Below, in pieces: positions 1-10,276 of a stretch of 30,364 bases of DNA. Under the pieces are notes generated by a model. It made no database searches. It saw only the letters and a program-made list of their open reading frames with translations, and had not been told where the DNA came from. A program made the position numbers and the translations under genes. Origin of the DNA: Daldinia sp. FL1419 (taxonomy: Eukaryota > Ascomycota > Sordariomycetes > Xylariales > Hypoxylaceae); contig MU623594.1 of assembly GCA_025201765.1 (NCBI GenBank), positions 1-30,364 of the forward strand, written 5' to 3'. The number at the start of each line of letters is the position of its first letter. Position 1 is the stretch's first letter.

Positions 1-1327
1 TTCGAATAAAACGCACGTTTACGCACAGACGTATTTTGTATGTATTTTTGCTGACCGGTTGACTAGTTTGACCGGCTGACTTGTGGGGCACGTTACCCTT
101 AAAATACTGTTTAGTTAATTAAATTAAAAAAAGATTATTTGCCAGAATCCGTTTTACGGCAAGGCGTTCTCAGTATTTTCTTGAGCGAGCTCCGCGAGGG
201 ATCATAGGCAAGGGAGGATTTGTCAAGCACTGTACACCTCATCTAATACCAATGCTGAATATTAAATAGTGGGAATGCTCTCAATGTTATTGTTATCGCG
301 CTCTTCATCGCCATCCCGATTAAAAGGAATTGAAAAGTAGAATGGGTTATAGCTGTTTAACGGACCATACGTACCTACCTAGGTTAGGTAGGTAGGTAGG
401 TAGCTGCTAGCATCAATTCGTAGTAAACTATCGAGTCAAGAAGAACTGCACCTAAATTCGAAAGGAATACGCACGCTCCTTACGACATTGATGAAGAAGG
501 TAAAGCTTACCATGTAGATACTTGTCTGTTCAGCTAGTCATGACATAGACGGAAATATCCCTGGGGTCAGGTTGATTATGACGGTCATTGATTTCGGCCA
601 AAGCGGTTTCATGCTAAGCAAAGCCGTCGTGGCTTACTTCGAGATGGCTTAAAGTCGAAGATTAATAAGTATTACTATTCGTGCTCACATGGAAGAGAGG
701 GTTAAAGATCTAGATCTACTAATATCAAGTTTCAAAACCGAATCCCTTAATAGATCTTAAGGGACATAGACATAGTTCGCCCTTACAGCAAGCAGCATGG
801 CAGAGTCCCGCGTTAGCAATACCATCTATATTATCAGATGATCGTAGTGGGCTAGATTAACTTTATTATTCTTTTAGGGGCTCCCTCCTACTGTAGCCCG
901 AGAAAAATTTTGTTCTACGCGTACACCTTTGGTGATGATGAATAGACCTCGAAAACCGAAGAAGTTTGTTATAACCGGGTGGTGAAGGAAAGCCAAAGGG
1001 ATTTCTTCCTCCTTTCTCGTTTTTAGTAAATAAATGACGTATATACTGGTCCTGTATCGCAGCTGCAATGGCTGTGGGCGACAGGGAACCACATTACGAT
1101 TTGATCACGTAACCATCACGAAATGCGTAACCTATTCCTTGGCTAGGAACATCCTGGGTAATAACTAACCGATACGTAAACAAATACTGAGGTTCTACAG
1201 TACCGGACCCTTTCGAATTTGACTATGACGCTAAGAATATCTTGAAGTTTTGATGAACCGACCGAGAGATGCTTGAAATCGTCATTGTAACCGGTCCATG
1301 CAATAGGCATATTATATAGCCTCATAA
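1..1327. other. Gene-free left edge
   Basis: No coding region is supported here: the open frames are short, lack ATG starts or have no recognisable composition. Visible structure is a 13-bp near-direct repeat (51-63 and 68-80, both containing TGACCGG), a TAGG microsatellite at about 375-402 embedded in a CCTA/TAGG palindrome, and a 12-bp palindrome AGATCTAGATCT at 706-717. The stretch is moderately AT-rich and may include relic repeats; no transposon coding sequence is recognisable. Confidence 0.6.
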
Positions 1328-1335
1328 TATATAAA
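1328..1335 (+). promoter_or_regulatory. Putative TATA box of the rds1-like gene
   Basis: TATATAAA lies about 100 bp upstream of the chosen ATG at 1436, a plausible distance for a fungal stress-type promoter. A short upstream ATG frame (1342-1386, 14 codons) would be in the leader only if transcription began very close to the TATA box. The element is seen directly; its use as a promoter is inferred. Confidence 0.45.
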
Positions 1336-1435
1336 CCCCTTATGCATCCGCTTCGTTTACGATTCGTTGGCCCTCCAAGTTCTTGAACGTGTCGACTTTT
1401 TTTCCCCACGTACTATTTTCAGTGAAGTATCAGTC

Positions 1436-2836
1436 ATGGCACGCTTTACCGGCTTAGCAAGCGCCGGCGTTTTGGTACTTGTTGTGCCTCATTCTCTTGC
1501 TATTCCATTCGTCTCGGAAGCCCAAACAACCGTGTCCTCGGATGCAGCCACGACGGCTCCCGTTGTACCCGTGACGAATGTGACTTCCCACGGCCCATAC
1601 ACCGGACCCCCAGCTACGACAACCGGCGCACTCTCCACCGAAGTTACAGCTCTAACCATTCCAGCCAGGCCAGCAGAGCAGTATAAATTAGAATACCCGG
1701 CGGACGGTCAGCTTCATCAGCCACAACCCGCACCATACACGCCTGGTGGCGGTCTCGGAACCAATGGATCGGAGCCGGTGTATCGCGTAGTTAGTGATTT
1801 TGACTACGAGTCCGTTGCGTTGGCTCTTTACCAAGAGTGGATCGAGCTCGACCTCTTCCATTGGGGTTTAGCTAGGTTTTCCGCGGAGGAGTTTGAAGCT
1901 GCCGGGCTAAATGCCGAAGACCGATTTCTCATCCAGTTTATGGCTAACCAAGAAGTTGGTCATGCCACCGCCTTAACCAACTTGCTCGGCCATAACGCTC
2001 CGGTCCAGTGTACCTACAATTATCCAGTGACGAGCGTCCGAGAATTCATCGACTTCAACCAGAAACTCACTCGATGGGGGGAGTCGGGTGTATACGGCTT
2101 TCTAAATCACCTGGATTCACGCGAAACAGCCCAGATACTTCTGCAGTCCATCACAACAGAAGCACGGCAGCAGCTAATATTCCGCCAATTCGACGGTCTC
2201 TTTCCCATGCCTGTCTGGTTTGAGATAGGCATCCCGCAGTCCTGGGCGTGGACCCTCCTCGCCCCGTATATCTCCTCGTGCCCAGCTAACCAAACTCGTC
2301 TGATCTGGCAAAACTTTCCTTCACTACGCGTCCTTAACCAGCCAAATCCGGCCCGCGTAAACGGATCCGACGCTTGGAACGAGACTACCGGCGGCTACGC
2401 AAATACGCTTAGTACACGGAATATTTCGGCGGCTGAAAGTTGTTTGCGCGCTGGTACCGGCCGGAACTGTGGGCCCGCTATTACCCACAATAGGACCACT
2501 CCATTGTCATACCCCGGCCGTCAAGTTTTCCTCGAGTGGGATAGTCCTGGAAAACCTATCGGGCCTAACAATAGCTACGTTACTAGCATGTCCGCGGGAT
2601 ATCCTAGGTATGCCGCCTGGGTTTCTCAGCTCAACGTTACATATACGGCTTTGCAGAATGTCAGCGGCAATACCGCTTATACTATTCAACCCAACACCTC
2701 GACCTTCGAAGGCGATCCCGCTGTGAACGGTACCATCTTCCTCGCTATTACAGATGACGATCTGTACGTTACACCTTTCAATCTCACACAGATTAACCCA
2801 CATGTAAACGCGCTAGCTATCTACCAGGCGGGTTAG
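1436..2836 (+). CDS. rds1: Rds1-like secreted ferritin-fold protein
   Basis: This is a 466-aa protein of the fungal Rds1 (stress response) family with a ferritin-like helical domain (Ferritin_2). The frame is open further upstream to a TTG at 1367, but the first ATG is at 1436 in a good context (GTCATGGC) and immediately yields a signal peptide (MARFTGLASAGVLVLVVPHSLA). A Thr/Pro/Val-rich linker runs to about residue 100. The ferritin-like part, about 122-290, carries helices with acidic and His residues in the usual places: QEWIELDLFH (Glu134, Glu137), NQEVGH (Glu173, His176) and TTEARQQ (Glu242). Many Asn-X-Ser/Thr sequons support secretion. Family members are induced by starvation and other stress, but their biochemical activity is not established. 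There are no introns. It converges with SPT8. Metal binding is inferred from the fold only. Confidence 0.9.
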   Translation: MARFTGLASAGVLVLVVPHSLAIPFVSEAQTTVSSDAATTAPVVPVTNVTSHGPYTGPPATTTGALSTEVTALTIPARPAEQYKLEYPADGQLHQPQPAPYTPGGGLGTNGSEPVYRVVSDFDYESVALALYQEWIELDLFHWGLARFSAEEFEAAGLNAEDRFLIQFMANQEVGHATALTNLLGHNAPVQCTYNYPVTSVREFIDFNQKLTRWGESGVYGFLNHLDSRETAQILLQSITTEARQQLIFRQFDGLFPMPVWFEIGIPQSWAWTLLAPYISSCPANQTRLIWQNFPSLRVLNQPNPARVNGSDAWNETTGGYANTLSTRNISAAESCLRAGTGRNCGPAITHNRTTPLSYPGRQVFLEWDSPGKPIGPNNSYVTSMSAGYPRYAAWVSQLNVTYTALQNVSGNTAYTIQPNTSTFEGDPAVNGTIFLAITDDDLYVTPFNLTQINPHVNALAIYQAG

Positions 2837-3446
2837 AAGTTGCCGTTTTCACAAGCTGGGGTGTCTGTAACAAACAGAGGATTGGCAGGAGCCTGGGGGT
2901 GCCCAGGCGAGGCAAGGATAGACGTGGAAATAGCAAAGGGTTGGGTAGGATTAAAAGCAAGACCGGAGAGGTAATTGTAATACCAACAAGTATTGCTTCA
3001 TCATAGCCCTAAGGAATCCAAAGATATGCAAGTCGAGAATTTCTTTTTGTCGTGACTGTTCTTTCCATATTATCCGTTCTATGCCAGCTGCGGGATAATA
3101 TAGCGAGCAATGTGTTGGGATTTGTGTCTCATTATGCCTCAGCGTCTCCTAGTTCTTTATCGAAATACCACGCTATAAGGCCGGAAAAAATAGCCATTGA
3201 TTCCAATCCCAACATATAACAATAGTTATAGGAATATAATTCTATCGGCCTTGTAGCAGATATCTCTATTCCTTTTCTTGTTTCTAAACCAGATGTTGGG
3301 TATGAACCTTCTCCAAGAGAGCCACCATATCAGCACAAGGGACGCCGCGATTAAATAATATTATTCCGGTGAATACGGGGACATCAAAGTTCGGACCCAG
3401 TACTAACCCGCACATCAATAACAGATGCAGAGCATGCATGCTGTTA
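2837..3446. other. Convergent 3' spacer between rds1-like and SPT8
   Basis: About 600 bp separate the two convergent stop codons. It has the AT-richer look of fungal 3' UTRs and terminators. No open frame or repeat of note was seen. Confidence 0.6.
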
Positions 3447-5603
3447 TCACGACGGGACATTAATTTCGTATCCTATAAGGACTTCAGTAGTTGTCCCTTC
3501 CCAACCTCGATTGCCCGCAGCCGATATCATGAAGCGGCTAGAGGGATCGATGTATAGGCTGGATATGACACCAGCGCGTGGTGGACCGGGGATAATAAGG
3601 AAAGGTGGCGGAGAGTGCTTGGTTGAATGCTCAGAGCGAAGATCGTAAAGCCGGAGGATGTCGTGGGAGGCGCAAACCAAATGACGTCCGTTGACCATGG
3701 ACCGAACGCAGCTAACCGGACCACTACCGCCCGGAAACTTGAAAACCCGCTCTGGTTGCCAACCCACGCGGCCACCCTTCGCCTTCTGGATGTTAAACTC
3801 CTCCACTGTACCGTTCCTACGACCCGCGTATATCCAATTGCCATCCGGGCTCCAGCACGCACCCATACACCAAGGAGGGACACCAGGCCTGTTTCCAATA
3901 CGCGCCACGGGGTTTGGCATTCGACGGTCCCATATACGCAAGGTCCCGTCCATGGATGCGGAAAGAAAAGTGCTATCCGATGTCTGTGTCATGTCATAAT
4001 GTGCGGGGGGAGGCGCGGCGAATACGGCGGATGGCGATTGAGGCAGCGCTCCCTGGGAAGTCGGCAGTTGCACATCCGCTAGCTGCGATCTGAACGAGTT
4101 GTCATCCGTAGTTATCGGCTGTGAAAACTCCGGTATGGAAGGGAGAGATGAGGGATCATGGTTCGTGTCGGTTGCAAAGGAACCAAGCGCATTGTCACCA
4201 AAGAGAGTAGGGTCCGAGGAATTCGATTCAGGAAGAGGTTGTACGGCGGGTACCGGCCCCGATTCTGGTTCAAAGGTTGGCCCAGACATATTATAATCAC
4301 CCATGTTGGCATCCTGAGCAGAATCTTGCATCATCGCTCGAGAAAACTCGTTGTCCTCGTCGCCCCCGAAGGCTCCCATCCCGTCATTGTCGCCAAAGAG
4401 ATCTGAGCCGCCCGTAGGGCTGCCACCGAATAAGCTGTCATGCCCGGGGCTACCTCGCACATCAGGCACGCCGTCTCTTCCATTAACTATCTGGCCCGAG
4501 GTTCCGTTAACTCCCATACCACTCACGCCAGCGTCGAGGTCCATGCCAAATCCGCCATCCATCTCGAACTTGTAGTCGCCGTCCGGAACAGGCATCGCAT
4601 TGTTGCTGAAGAACGTATCGCTTATGATCTCCTCTTCGCTAGCTTCCGGAGGGATCGGTTGCCCGCCCATAGGCCGAATCTCTACGGCGGAAATTTGACC
4701 TCCGCTCCCGTCAAACTGACGCGCCACCTGTCCCGTATTTAAATCCCAGTCGAAGATATTCTTATCCCAGCTTCCGCTCAGCACGCTTTTTTCATCAGGA
4801 GATAGAGTCAGCACGCTAACAGCATTGGTATGTTTCTTGAGGCACGCGATTCGCTTCCCCTCGTCGTGGCGCACGCTTTGAAGGTTAATGCCGCCGCTCT
4901 CCAAGCCAGATAGAAGCCATAAGGCCTGGGAATGTACGGCCAGACTGTAGACCGGACTGAGGACTAAGTCTTCCTGCCGCACGGTGGCGGGTTGGGGGGG
5001 TTCGGCATTTTCCCAGTAGGACATCAAGACACCAGCTTTGGTTACCGAATCGACGAACGGGTGGCGCTGCGCCACGGTTAGGAGGGTCTTGCCGTTGATC
5101 GTAGCGGGCCCGTCGTACTTCCTGATGTATCCATCACTTCCGCCCGTCATCCAGTAACGAAGATCAGGAGTTATAGCCATTGCGTTGATACTAGTAGCCA
5201 TGGGAGCGGCCATAGTTGGGACGATATCGTACGTGGCCGCGGTGAGGGCTTCCGGGCGTACCCTCGGCTTCCACTTAGGAGTCGCTAGAGGACCGGGGGT
5301 AGCAGAATTTCGAGTGACAGTAGGGTTAGCCAATCCGTTCGGGTGCCTGTGGTCGTGGGCATCTTCTTCTTCTTCGTGGTCGTGCTGGTCGGCATCGTCA
5401 TCTTCCTCCTCCTCGTTTTCGTTTTCGTTCTCGTTATCATCTTCGTCGTGATCTGGATTATCATTCTCGTTCTCGTTCTCGTCTTCACCATCCACATCCA
5501 CATCGGCATCCACATCGGCATCGCCGTCCGCATCGTGGATCATAATATCGTCATCGTGCTCATTTTCGGAACTCGCATTCGAATCTCGGTCAAAGTCGTC
5601 CAT
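3447..5603 (-). CDS. SPT8: SAGA complex WD40 subunit Spt8
   Basis: A 718-aa single-exon WD40 protein matching Spt8, the SAGA coactivator subunit that contacts TATA-binding protein in the nucleus. Order of parts: a highly acidic Asp/Glu/Asn N-terminus (about 1-85), a short Pro/Arg linker with WKPRVRPEAL at 111-120, the characteristic Spt8 first blade (ITPDLRYWMTGGSDGYIRKYD, about 144-164), further WD repeats to about 310 (including SVLSGSWDKNIFDWD), a long low-complexity Gly/Asp/Ser/Pro insertion (about 311-540), then the C-terminal blades (TFLSASMDGTLRIWDRR and following) to the end. Acidic N-terminus plus split propeller is the normal layout for filamentous-fungal Spt8. The ATG at 5603 starts MDDFDRDSNAS and the stop is at 3447. 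The acidic tract is encoded by imperfect triplet and hexanucleotide repeats that may vary in length between strains. The family is clear; exact blade borders are approximate. Confidence 0.93.
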   Translation of the reverse strand: MDDFDRDSNASSENEHDDDIMIHDADGDADVDADVDVDGEDENENENDNPDHDEDDNENENENEEEEDDDADQHDHEEEEDAHDHRHPNGLANPTVTRNSATPGPLATPKWKPRVRPEALTAATYDIVPTMAAPMATSINAMAITPDLRYWMTGGSDGYIRKYDGPATINGKTLLTVAQRHPFVDSVTKAGVLMSYWENAEPPQPATVRQEDLVLSPVYSLAVHSQALWLLSGLESGGINLQSVRHDEGKRIACLKKHTNAVSVLTLSPDEKSVLSGSWDKNIFDWDLNTGQVARQFDGSGGQISAVEIRPMGGQPIPPEASEEEIISDTFFSNNAMPVPDGDYKFEMDGGFGMDLDAGVSGMGVNGTSGQIVNGRDGVPDVRGSPGHDSLFGGSPTGGSDLFGDNDGMGAFGGDEDNEFSRAMMQDSAQDANMGDYNMSGPTFEPESGPVPAVQPLPESNSSDPTLFGDNALGSFATDTNHDPSSLPSIPEFSQPITTDDNSFRSQLADVQLPTSQGALPQSPSAVFAAPPPAHYDMTQTSDSTFLSASMDGTLRIWDRRMPNPVARIGNRPGVPPWCMGACWSPDGNWIYAGRRNGTVEEFNIQKAKGGRVGWQPERVFKFPGGSGPVSCVRSMVNGRHLVCASHDILRLYDLRSEHSTKHSPPPFLIIPGPPRAGVISSLYIDPSSRFMISAAGNRGWEGTTTEVLIGYEINVPS

Positions 5604-6119
5604 GATGGCTCAATTTTGCTATCGACTACGGCGAAACGCGATTGTGGCCAAGCCTAGGAATAGCGCTCGATGTATGTTTTCGAGATCATTGAGCATATAC
5701 CTAACCACGGCTGACGTAGTAAGTACCTCGACGGTAGTACAGAAAAGAAGAACGAAAAATGTACCTAGATATCCTGTAGTTATAAGACTCTAGGTTAGAG
5801 GTATGATAGGTGCAGGGGTCTGTCCTCTCACGGTACCGCAAAGATAAGAAGCTTGAAAGGGAAAGGATCCGCAAATACTACGCGTTCTGCACGTAATACT
5901 TATAGGTGGGTATAGTTAAACTACATTGATATATTTAAAGCTTATGAACGAGAAGGTCATATTTCCCAAGGTTTAGCCATGCTAGTTATTTTAAGTTCAA
6001 TTCTTCAACCTTAACCTCAACCTCATACAATCAGACCTGTCTGTCTATAACAAATTAACTTTTGCATGGATTCATATTGATTATAAAGAAGATTCATATT
6101 AAAGAAAATATATTGATAC

Positions 6120-6136
6120 GGGTGCCTACGGCACCC
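6120..6136. repeat. Perfect GC-rich hairpin in AT-rich relic
   Basis: GGGTGCC, loop TAC, GGCACCC: a 7-bp perfect stem with a 3-nt loop inside strongly AT-rich sequence. It stands out by composition. Function is unknown; it may be the tip of a small non-autonomous element. Confidence 0.7.
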
Positions 6137-6387
6137 ATTATGTAAGCTAACTAAGTAAGGTTAATGTAGCCTTTAGGTTATACATTCTTCTCGAACTTTG
6201 CTCTTAAGAACTTGAGGAATAAATACACACTCGTTTACTTTAAGACTTCTATAAAGTCTATCATATATGCACAGATGATTTTAATGCTTAAAATAAAATA
6301 AAAAACCTTCAAGATTGGTTAAGAAATAACAAATCATACAACAAATGCCTTCCCAATGAGTCTAATGCTAGTTTAAATGGTTTGAAT

Positions 6388-6435
6388 TTAAAAAAAAATT
6401 TCATCGTATCGATGTTTTTTTTTTTTTTTTTTCCT
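6388..6435. repeat. A-tract/T-tract inverted repeat
   Basis: An A9 tract, then CATCG-TAT-CGATG, then a T run of about 18 form one long foldable inverted repeat. Homopolymer lengths may be affected by sequencing. It borders the change from AT-rich relic to GC-richer sequence. Confidence 0.6.
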
Positions 6436-6560
6436 ATGGAGGTAAACCCACAGAACTACTAGATTGGGTAGCCTCCTGCGAAAAAGGATTAGCGCAGTTG
6501 CAGGGATAAGCTCAAGGCTATTGTGCAGCCCCAGCGAAGTGGGATGCCCCCAGTATACAT

Positions 6561-6610
6561 ACCTACACGTGTAGGTACCTAGGTAGGTATGGAGGTAGGT
6601 ACCTACCTAT
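6561..6610. repeat. TAGG/CCTA palindromic microsatellite cluster
   Basis: It contains a perfect 16-bp palindrome ACCTACACGTGTAGGT (6561-6576) followed by interleaved ACCTAGGTAGGT and GTAGGTACCTAC blocks. The same 4-mer family recurs between genes at about 375-402, 9455-9500, 9740-9780, 13790-13804, 13903-13927, 19621-19640 and 19738-19757. Confidence 0.8.
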
Positions 6611-6950
6611 GTAATCGGTATTTTACACCAATATCAGTTCAGCATCTGCGTAATAACAGATTTGAATATATATTCAACTCCAAGTATCAAGAATTACAGG
6701 TGCGCGAGAGACTCCGTATATTATATACTCTAGTCTCTAAGTAAGCAACTCCCCGGAGCTTTAATAGTACAAAATTCCCTATATACCTTTGTCCATCGAG
6801 AAGTAGTCCAGAAATACTCTAGCTCATCTCGACTCGGGTTAGAGAACTATAAATTTCCAATAATATCAGTAATTGTTTCAGATTTTTCCTTGACGCCGTT
6901 CACCCTTACAACTTAGACATCGTGTCTCCGTGGTACACATGCTAAACGTC

Positions 6951-8315
6951 TTATGGCCTGGCGCCTCTGCCTCCTCTCCCACCCCGGCCTCTCCCTCTCC
7001 CTCTCGTTCTCGGTCTCTCTTTCTCTTTCCCTTTATCAGATTCGCTCCTGGGATTAAAATCCGTCGTCGCATCTTCTCCGAAAAGCTTACTTCCCCTATT
7101 TCCCCGCTGATGCTTCTTGGGTGAGGGCGAAGGAATGAGTTCCGCGGGTATGACATTATTTGCAGGCGAACCAGCCTGATATCTCTCGGGGTTCGGGGGG
7201 GGCCCGGAGGGCTCGGCAGGTGGGAAGACTGGGTTATTGTGCCTCTGGCTGTGAGGTTCATAATCGCCCTCCGCCACCGAGTATCCAGGTGCTACTCGTT
7301 GTTCCCCCGGTACCGCCCCCGCCTCGGTTCTTCTCCTCGTAGCAGGCGGCTGCTCTGTTTCTTCGTCATCCTCTCTCGTTCTCTTGTGACGACCCCGAAT
7401 ATACACAGTAGTCGAGTCCCCACCCCGCGGTGGTCGCATCACAGCCGCCGCATCTAATTGGTCGATAGCGTCTCGGGTATGATTAACCAATTCTACCGCA
7501 ACGCGTGCTCTATAATCCATTTCCTTGACGGCCTGGTATGCGTTAAGGCCGATCATCTCCCATCGTACTAGATCGGGATTAAACCACCCGCCCATATCGT
7601 TCCAGAGGTTCTCATTATACCTATAGGTACCAGTACGCACCATATTTACGATTCTGTCCATAGCTTGTCTTGCTGCCCAGAATGTCCGAAGACCACAGCT
7701 CCAACTGTCTGGCTGTCGGGCCGTCGACACCTCTTTCCGCCAATCTATAGCGAACGTTAGATTTTGCTTTAGTAAGAGCTTTTGTAGCCTGTCTTCGACA
7801 AACAGCTTTCTAGGCCCTCTTCTGCTGTCTTCCCATGAGTCTATAATAGACACTCGAACAACGGAAGTCCATCCATCAACTGCCCCCGATGGGTTTTGTT
7901 TACGAATTAGGCAGAGCTCCCAGTGGTTGCCACGGACGTTTATCGGCCACAGAACATATTCGGTGTTTTTGAAACCTCTGAAGAATCTGCGATAATTTCT
8001 CGCCAATACATCTTCAAACGCTCTCTCGCTGTCCCCGAATATCCCCTCGATACTCGTGTCTGCAATGTGAATTTTTTCCCTGGCTAGCTGGGGCAAGCTG
8101 TCATAGTAAATTTTAACAGCCTTGTCAATAGCGTCCCCATTGAGCCACTCGTCACGACTGGCCTGAAGCTGATTAAGACCTCTTATATCCGGCCAGTCCC
8201 TAAGTGGCTTTGGTAGTTCACTTTGATTAGGTAATTCTATGTGCACTTGCCGACATTGATCCTGGGCTGATCCTTGGGTTCCGCAAAGGATCTGCGCTGG
8301 CGTTGATTCCGGCAT
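6951..8315 (-). CDS. Ulp1/C48-family SUMO-protease-like protein
   Basis: A 454-aa single-exon protein with the Ulp1 (peptidase C48) catalytic layout in its first 220 residues. WLNGDAIDKAV at 57-67 matches the Ulp1 entry motif. The catalytic set is complete: His131 followed by Trp132 (GNHWELCLI), Asp159 (SIIDSW), oxyanion Gln201 and nucleophile Cys207 in QPDSWSCGLR. Residues from about 300 to the end are disordered and basic, ending in an RGRGRGGRGG-type tail (about 437-452), which suggests nucleic-acid binding. Family members cleave SUMO or related modifiers; in ascomycetes stand-alone single-exon Ulp1-like genes of this kind are expanded and often lie near transposons. Here it sits between two gene-free, partly AT-rich stretches, which fits that picture. 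It is not the core Ulp1 or Ulp2 by architecture. Substrate is unknown. The ATG at 8315 is the first in frame. Confidence 0.87.
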   Translation of the reverse strand: MPESTPAQILCGTQGSAQDQCRQVHIELPNQSELPKPLRDWPDIRGLNQLQASRDEWLNGDAIDKAVKIYYDSLPQLAREKIHIADTSIEGIFGDSERAFEDVLARNYRRFFRGFKNTEYVLWPINVRGNHWELCLIRKQNPSGAVDGWTSVVRVSIIDSWEDSRRGPRKLFVEDRLQKLLLKQNLTFAIDWRKEVSTARQPDSWSCGLRTFWAARQAMDRIVNMVRTGTYRYNENLWNDMGGWFNPDLVRWEMIGLNAYQAVKEMDYRARVAVELVNHTRDAIDQLDAAAVMRPPRGGDSTTVYIRGRHKRTREDDEETEQPPATRRRTEAGAVPGEQRVAPGYSVAEGDYEPHSQRHNNPVFPPAEPSGPPPNPERYQAGSPANNVIPAELIPSPSPKKHQRGNRGSKLFGEDATTDFNPRSESDKGKEKERPRTRGRGRGRGGRGGRGARP

Positions 8316-10276
8316 TTTTCACGTCAGCTTCTTAGAGAATAATATCAATAATATCTAATAGCGACAATCTTCAAACTGTATTTCGTGTTGGGTGTGATAT
8401 GAGAGTCTTCACAGCATCGATGATCGTTTTGACGTGGAAGTAAGCTGCCTTGACTCCGATATATAAGCAGCGCCGAATACAATTTGTTTCACAGTTGGAA
8501 AGATATGATTGTATAATAAGCCAAAACAATTGAATGGTTTAGATCCATATAGAAGGTGTCGGAGTAATGAAGATATTCGTACGCATTAACAAAGATGGCT
8601 GTGGACATGCTTAATAGCATGGTCTCTTACGATTACATCTTTGTGCTCCGCCGAAACCGACAGTATACGGATACAATGAGTTGAAAGCTGGATTGGAAGT
8701 ATAGCTTCGGTTTCGGACGTCACGCAGCACGCCTTTGTTCTTCAGAACGAGCACGGACAAAACGGGGAGTTTCGTTCTAGAATTGGTAGCAATTTGACCT
8801 ATGTAGCTAACTACCTAGTCTAGATGGAATTATTTTGGCCTTTGAATGATCATAGCCGTTCGAATATGCTACGGATCAAGGCACCATCGTTTCTGGGTGA
8901 AGGTATAATACCTTATAGCATAAATCGTTCAGTCGGTTGCTAAACAATGGTATTTGTGAATGGGTACTTTTCTCGATAGCTATAAACAAAGCAATCGCTC
9001 TTTTGTAACCTAGGAATGCCTCATTGACGTAGGAGGCTCTAACATACAGCGTAACGGTATTATATATGTATCCTGGGGCTCTCTAAATAGGGCCATCTAC
9101 TTTTGGTATTTTTGCCATTGCATGGCTTGTTTAACGACGGGAACAGTGGCTCAGTCGACTCCTATAAAAACAGAAAAGGTCCAAGAACAATAGAAAATTT
9201 TCGTGAAAATGACATGCGATGCCTTGTGAATCTGAATTTTTGCCTCTGTATACCTGTCAGCTACAATTACCTCTTGTAGGTATTCGCGTGACAATTTGGT
9301 AGAGATTCACTTAGATCACATGTAACGACGTCTGACTTTGCCCTTTTGATTCAAGCATTATAATTATTGATCAGACTTCAATAAACAGCACTGTTTATAA
9401 GTTGTAGGGGAATTGATTAGGTTAGAAAGACTGTTATGGCTGTTGAGGAATTCTAGTAGGTAGGTAGGTAATCAGAGGCAACCAAGATAGATAGGTACCT
9501 AAGTATGCACATGCTATTACCTACTTATACTTATTTTATTTTATTTTAAACCTATGGCCGGTAGGCGACCACCTAAAGAAACAGGAAAGAATCGAGTCTT
9601 ACGGAACTGAATTATACTAGTGAAATTGAAGTCAAAGATAGGTATACAATTGGTTAAGTTAGGTACCTCCAAGTATAGCAGAATGGGGTTGCACAGCCAC
9701 CGAGGTCCGCCACAGCAGCACAGTCCTTCGGGGTTAACGGAGGTAAGTACCTATTTTAGGAGGTACTAGGTACCTGCTCCCTAATGTAATTTAGGTTCTA
9801 GTCATGTTCTGGGCTTCTAGCATAAAATTCACGATCTTTCCATTAATTGGGTAGGATTGCGGCACCTAGGTACTTACCCTACCCAAGCAGCCAAGCAGCC
9901 AAGCAGCCAAACAACTAAGCAGCCAAACAGCCAAACAGCCAAGGTATGGAAGAGGTAGTCGTAGATTGCCTAGGCCGATAGGGAGGTCTATTGTCCGGCA
10001 AGCCCGGTTGAGCTCTTTCCAATTATCGACTATCAACAACCACTAGTTATTCGATGTTATTCATAGGTGTCGACTATCAACTGTTGAATGTTACCTACTA
10101 TCAATCGTCAATTGCTACTCGGAAACCACCTAACCCAACATACCTGGAGCATGTAATCAGATATCGTAGCCAGCTCTCGTCTAACGGCAACTGCCTTTTT
10201 TTACGTTTTGCGTATCCCAGACGCGACAAGGGGGAAACGCTTCTGTTCTATAGGAAACGAGCACGCATATTTCAAG
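8316..10276. other. Long gene-free spacer with simple repeats
   Basis: Nearly 2 kb without a supported coding region. The part next to 8315 should hold the Ulp1-like promoter, and the part before 10277 the leader of the PGAP4-like gene. Seen: TAGG/CCTA microsatellites (about 9455-9500, 9660-9670, 9740-9780, 9864-9880), a TTTTA-type run (about 9530-9550), an 8-bp minisatellite (9883-9944), and a repeated CGACTATCAAC near 10027 and 10072. No RNA gene was recognised. Confidence 0.55.
9883..9944. repeat. 8-bp minisatellite CCAARCAG x7
   Basis: Seven full units of CCAAGCAG/CCAAACAG with small variants (CCAAACAA, CTAAGCAG) plus a partial unit, about 330 bp upstream of the PGAP4-like start codon. 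R marks A or G. Confidence 0.9.

Larger units (their letters stand above)
5604..6950. other. Gene-free relic-rich spacer
   Basis: No gene is supported. The first 200 bp should hold the SPT8 promoter and leader. From about 5,870 to 6,440 the sequence becomes strongly AT/TA-rich, as in RIP-mutated repeats, and contains a perfect GC hairpin (6120-6136) and an A-tract/T-tract hairpin (about 6388-6435). From 6436 to about 6545 a GC-richer block (from ATGGAGG to GATGCCCCC) looks like the border of an old inserted element but cannot be classified. A cluster of TAGG/CCTA palindromes follows at 6561-6610. Confidence 0.55.

Noticed and set aside
5343..5657. Plus-strand frame rich in Val/Ile/Leu/Phe that looks like membrane segments
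   Set aside because: It is the antisense of the Asp/Glu/Asn repeats of SPT8; reversing GAN codons gives hydrophobic residues.
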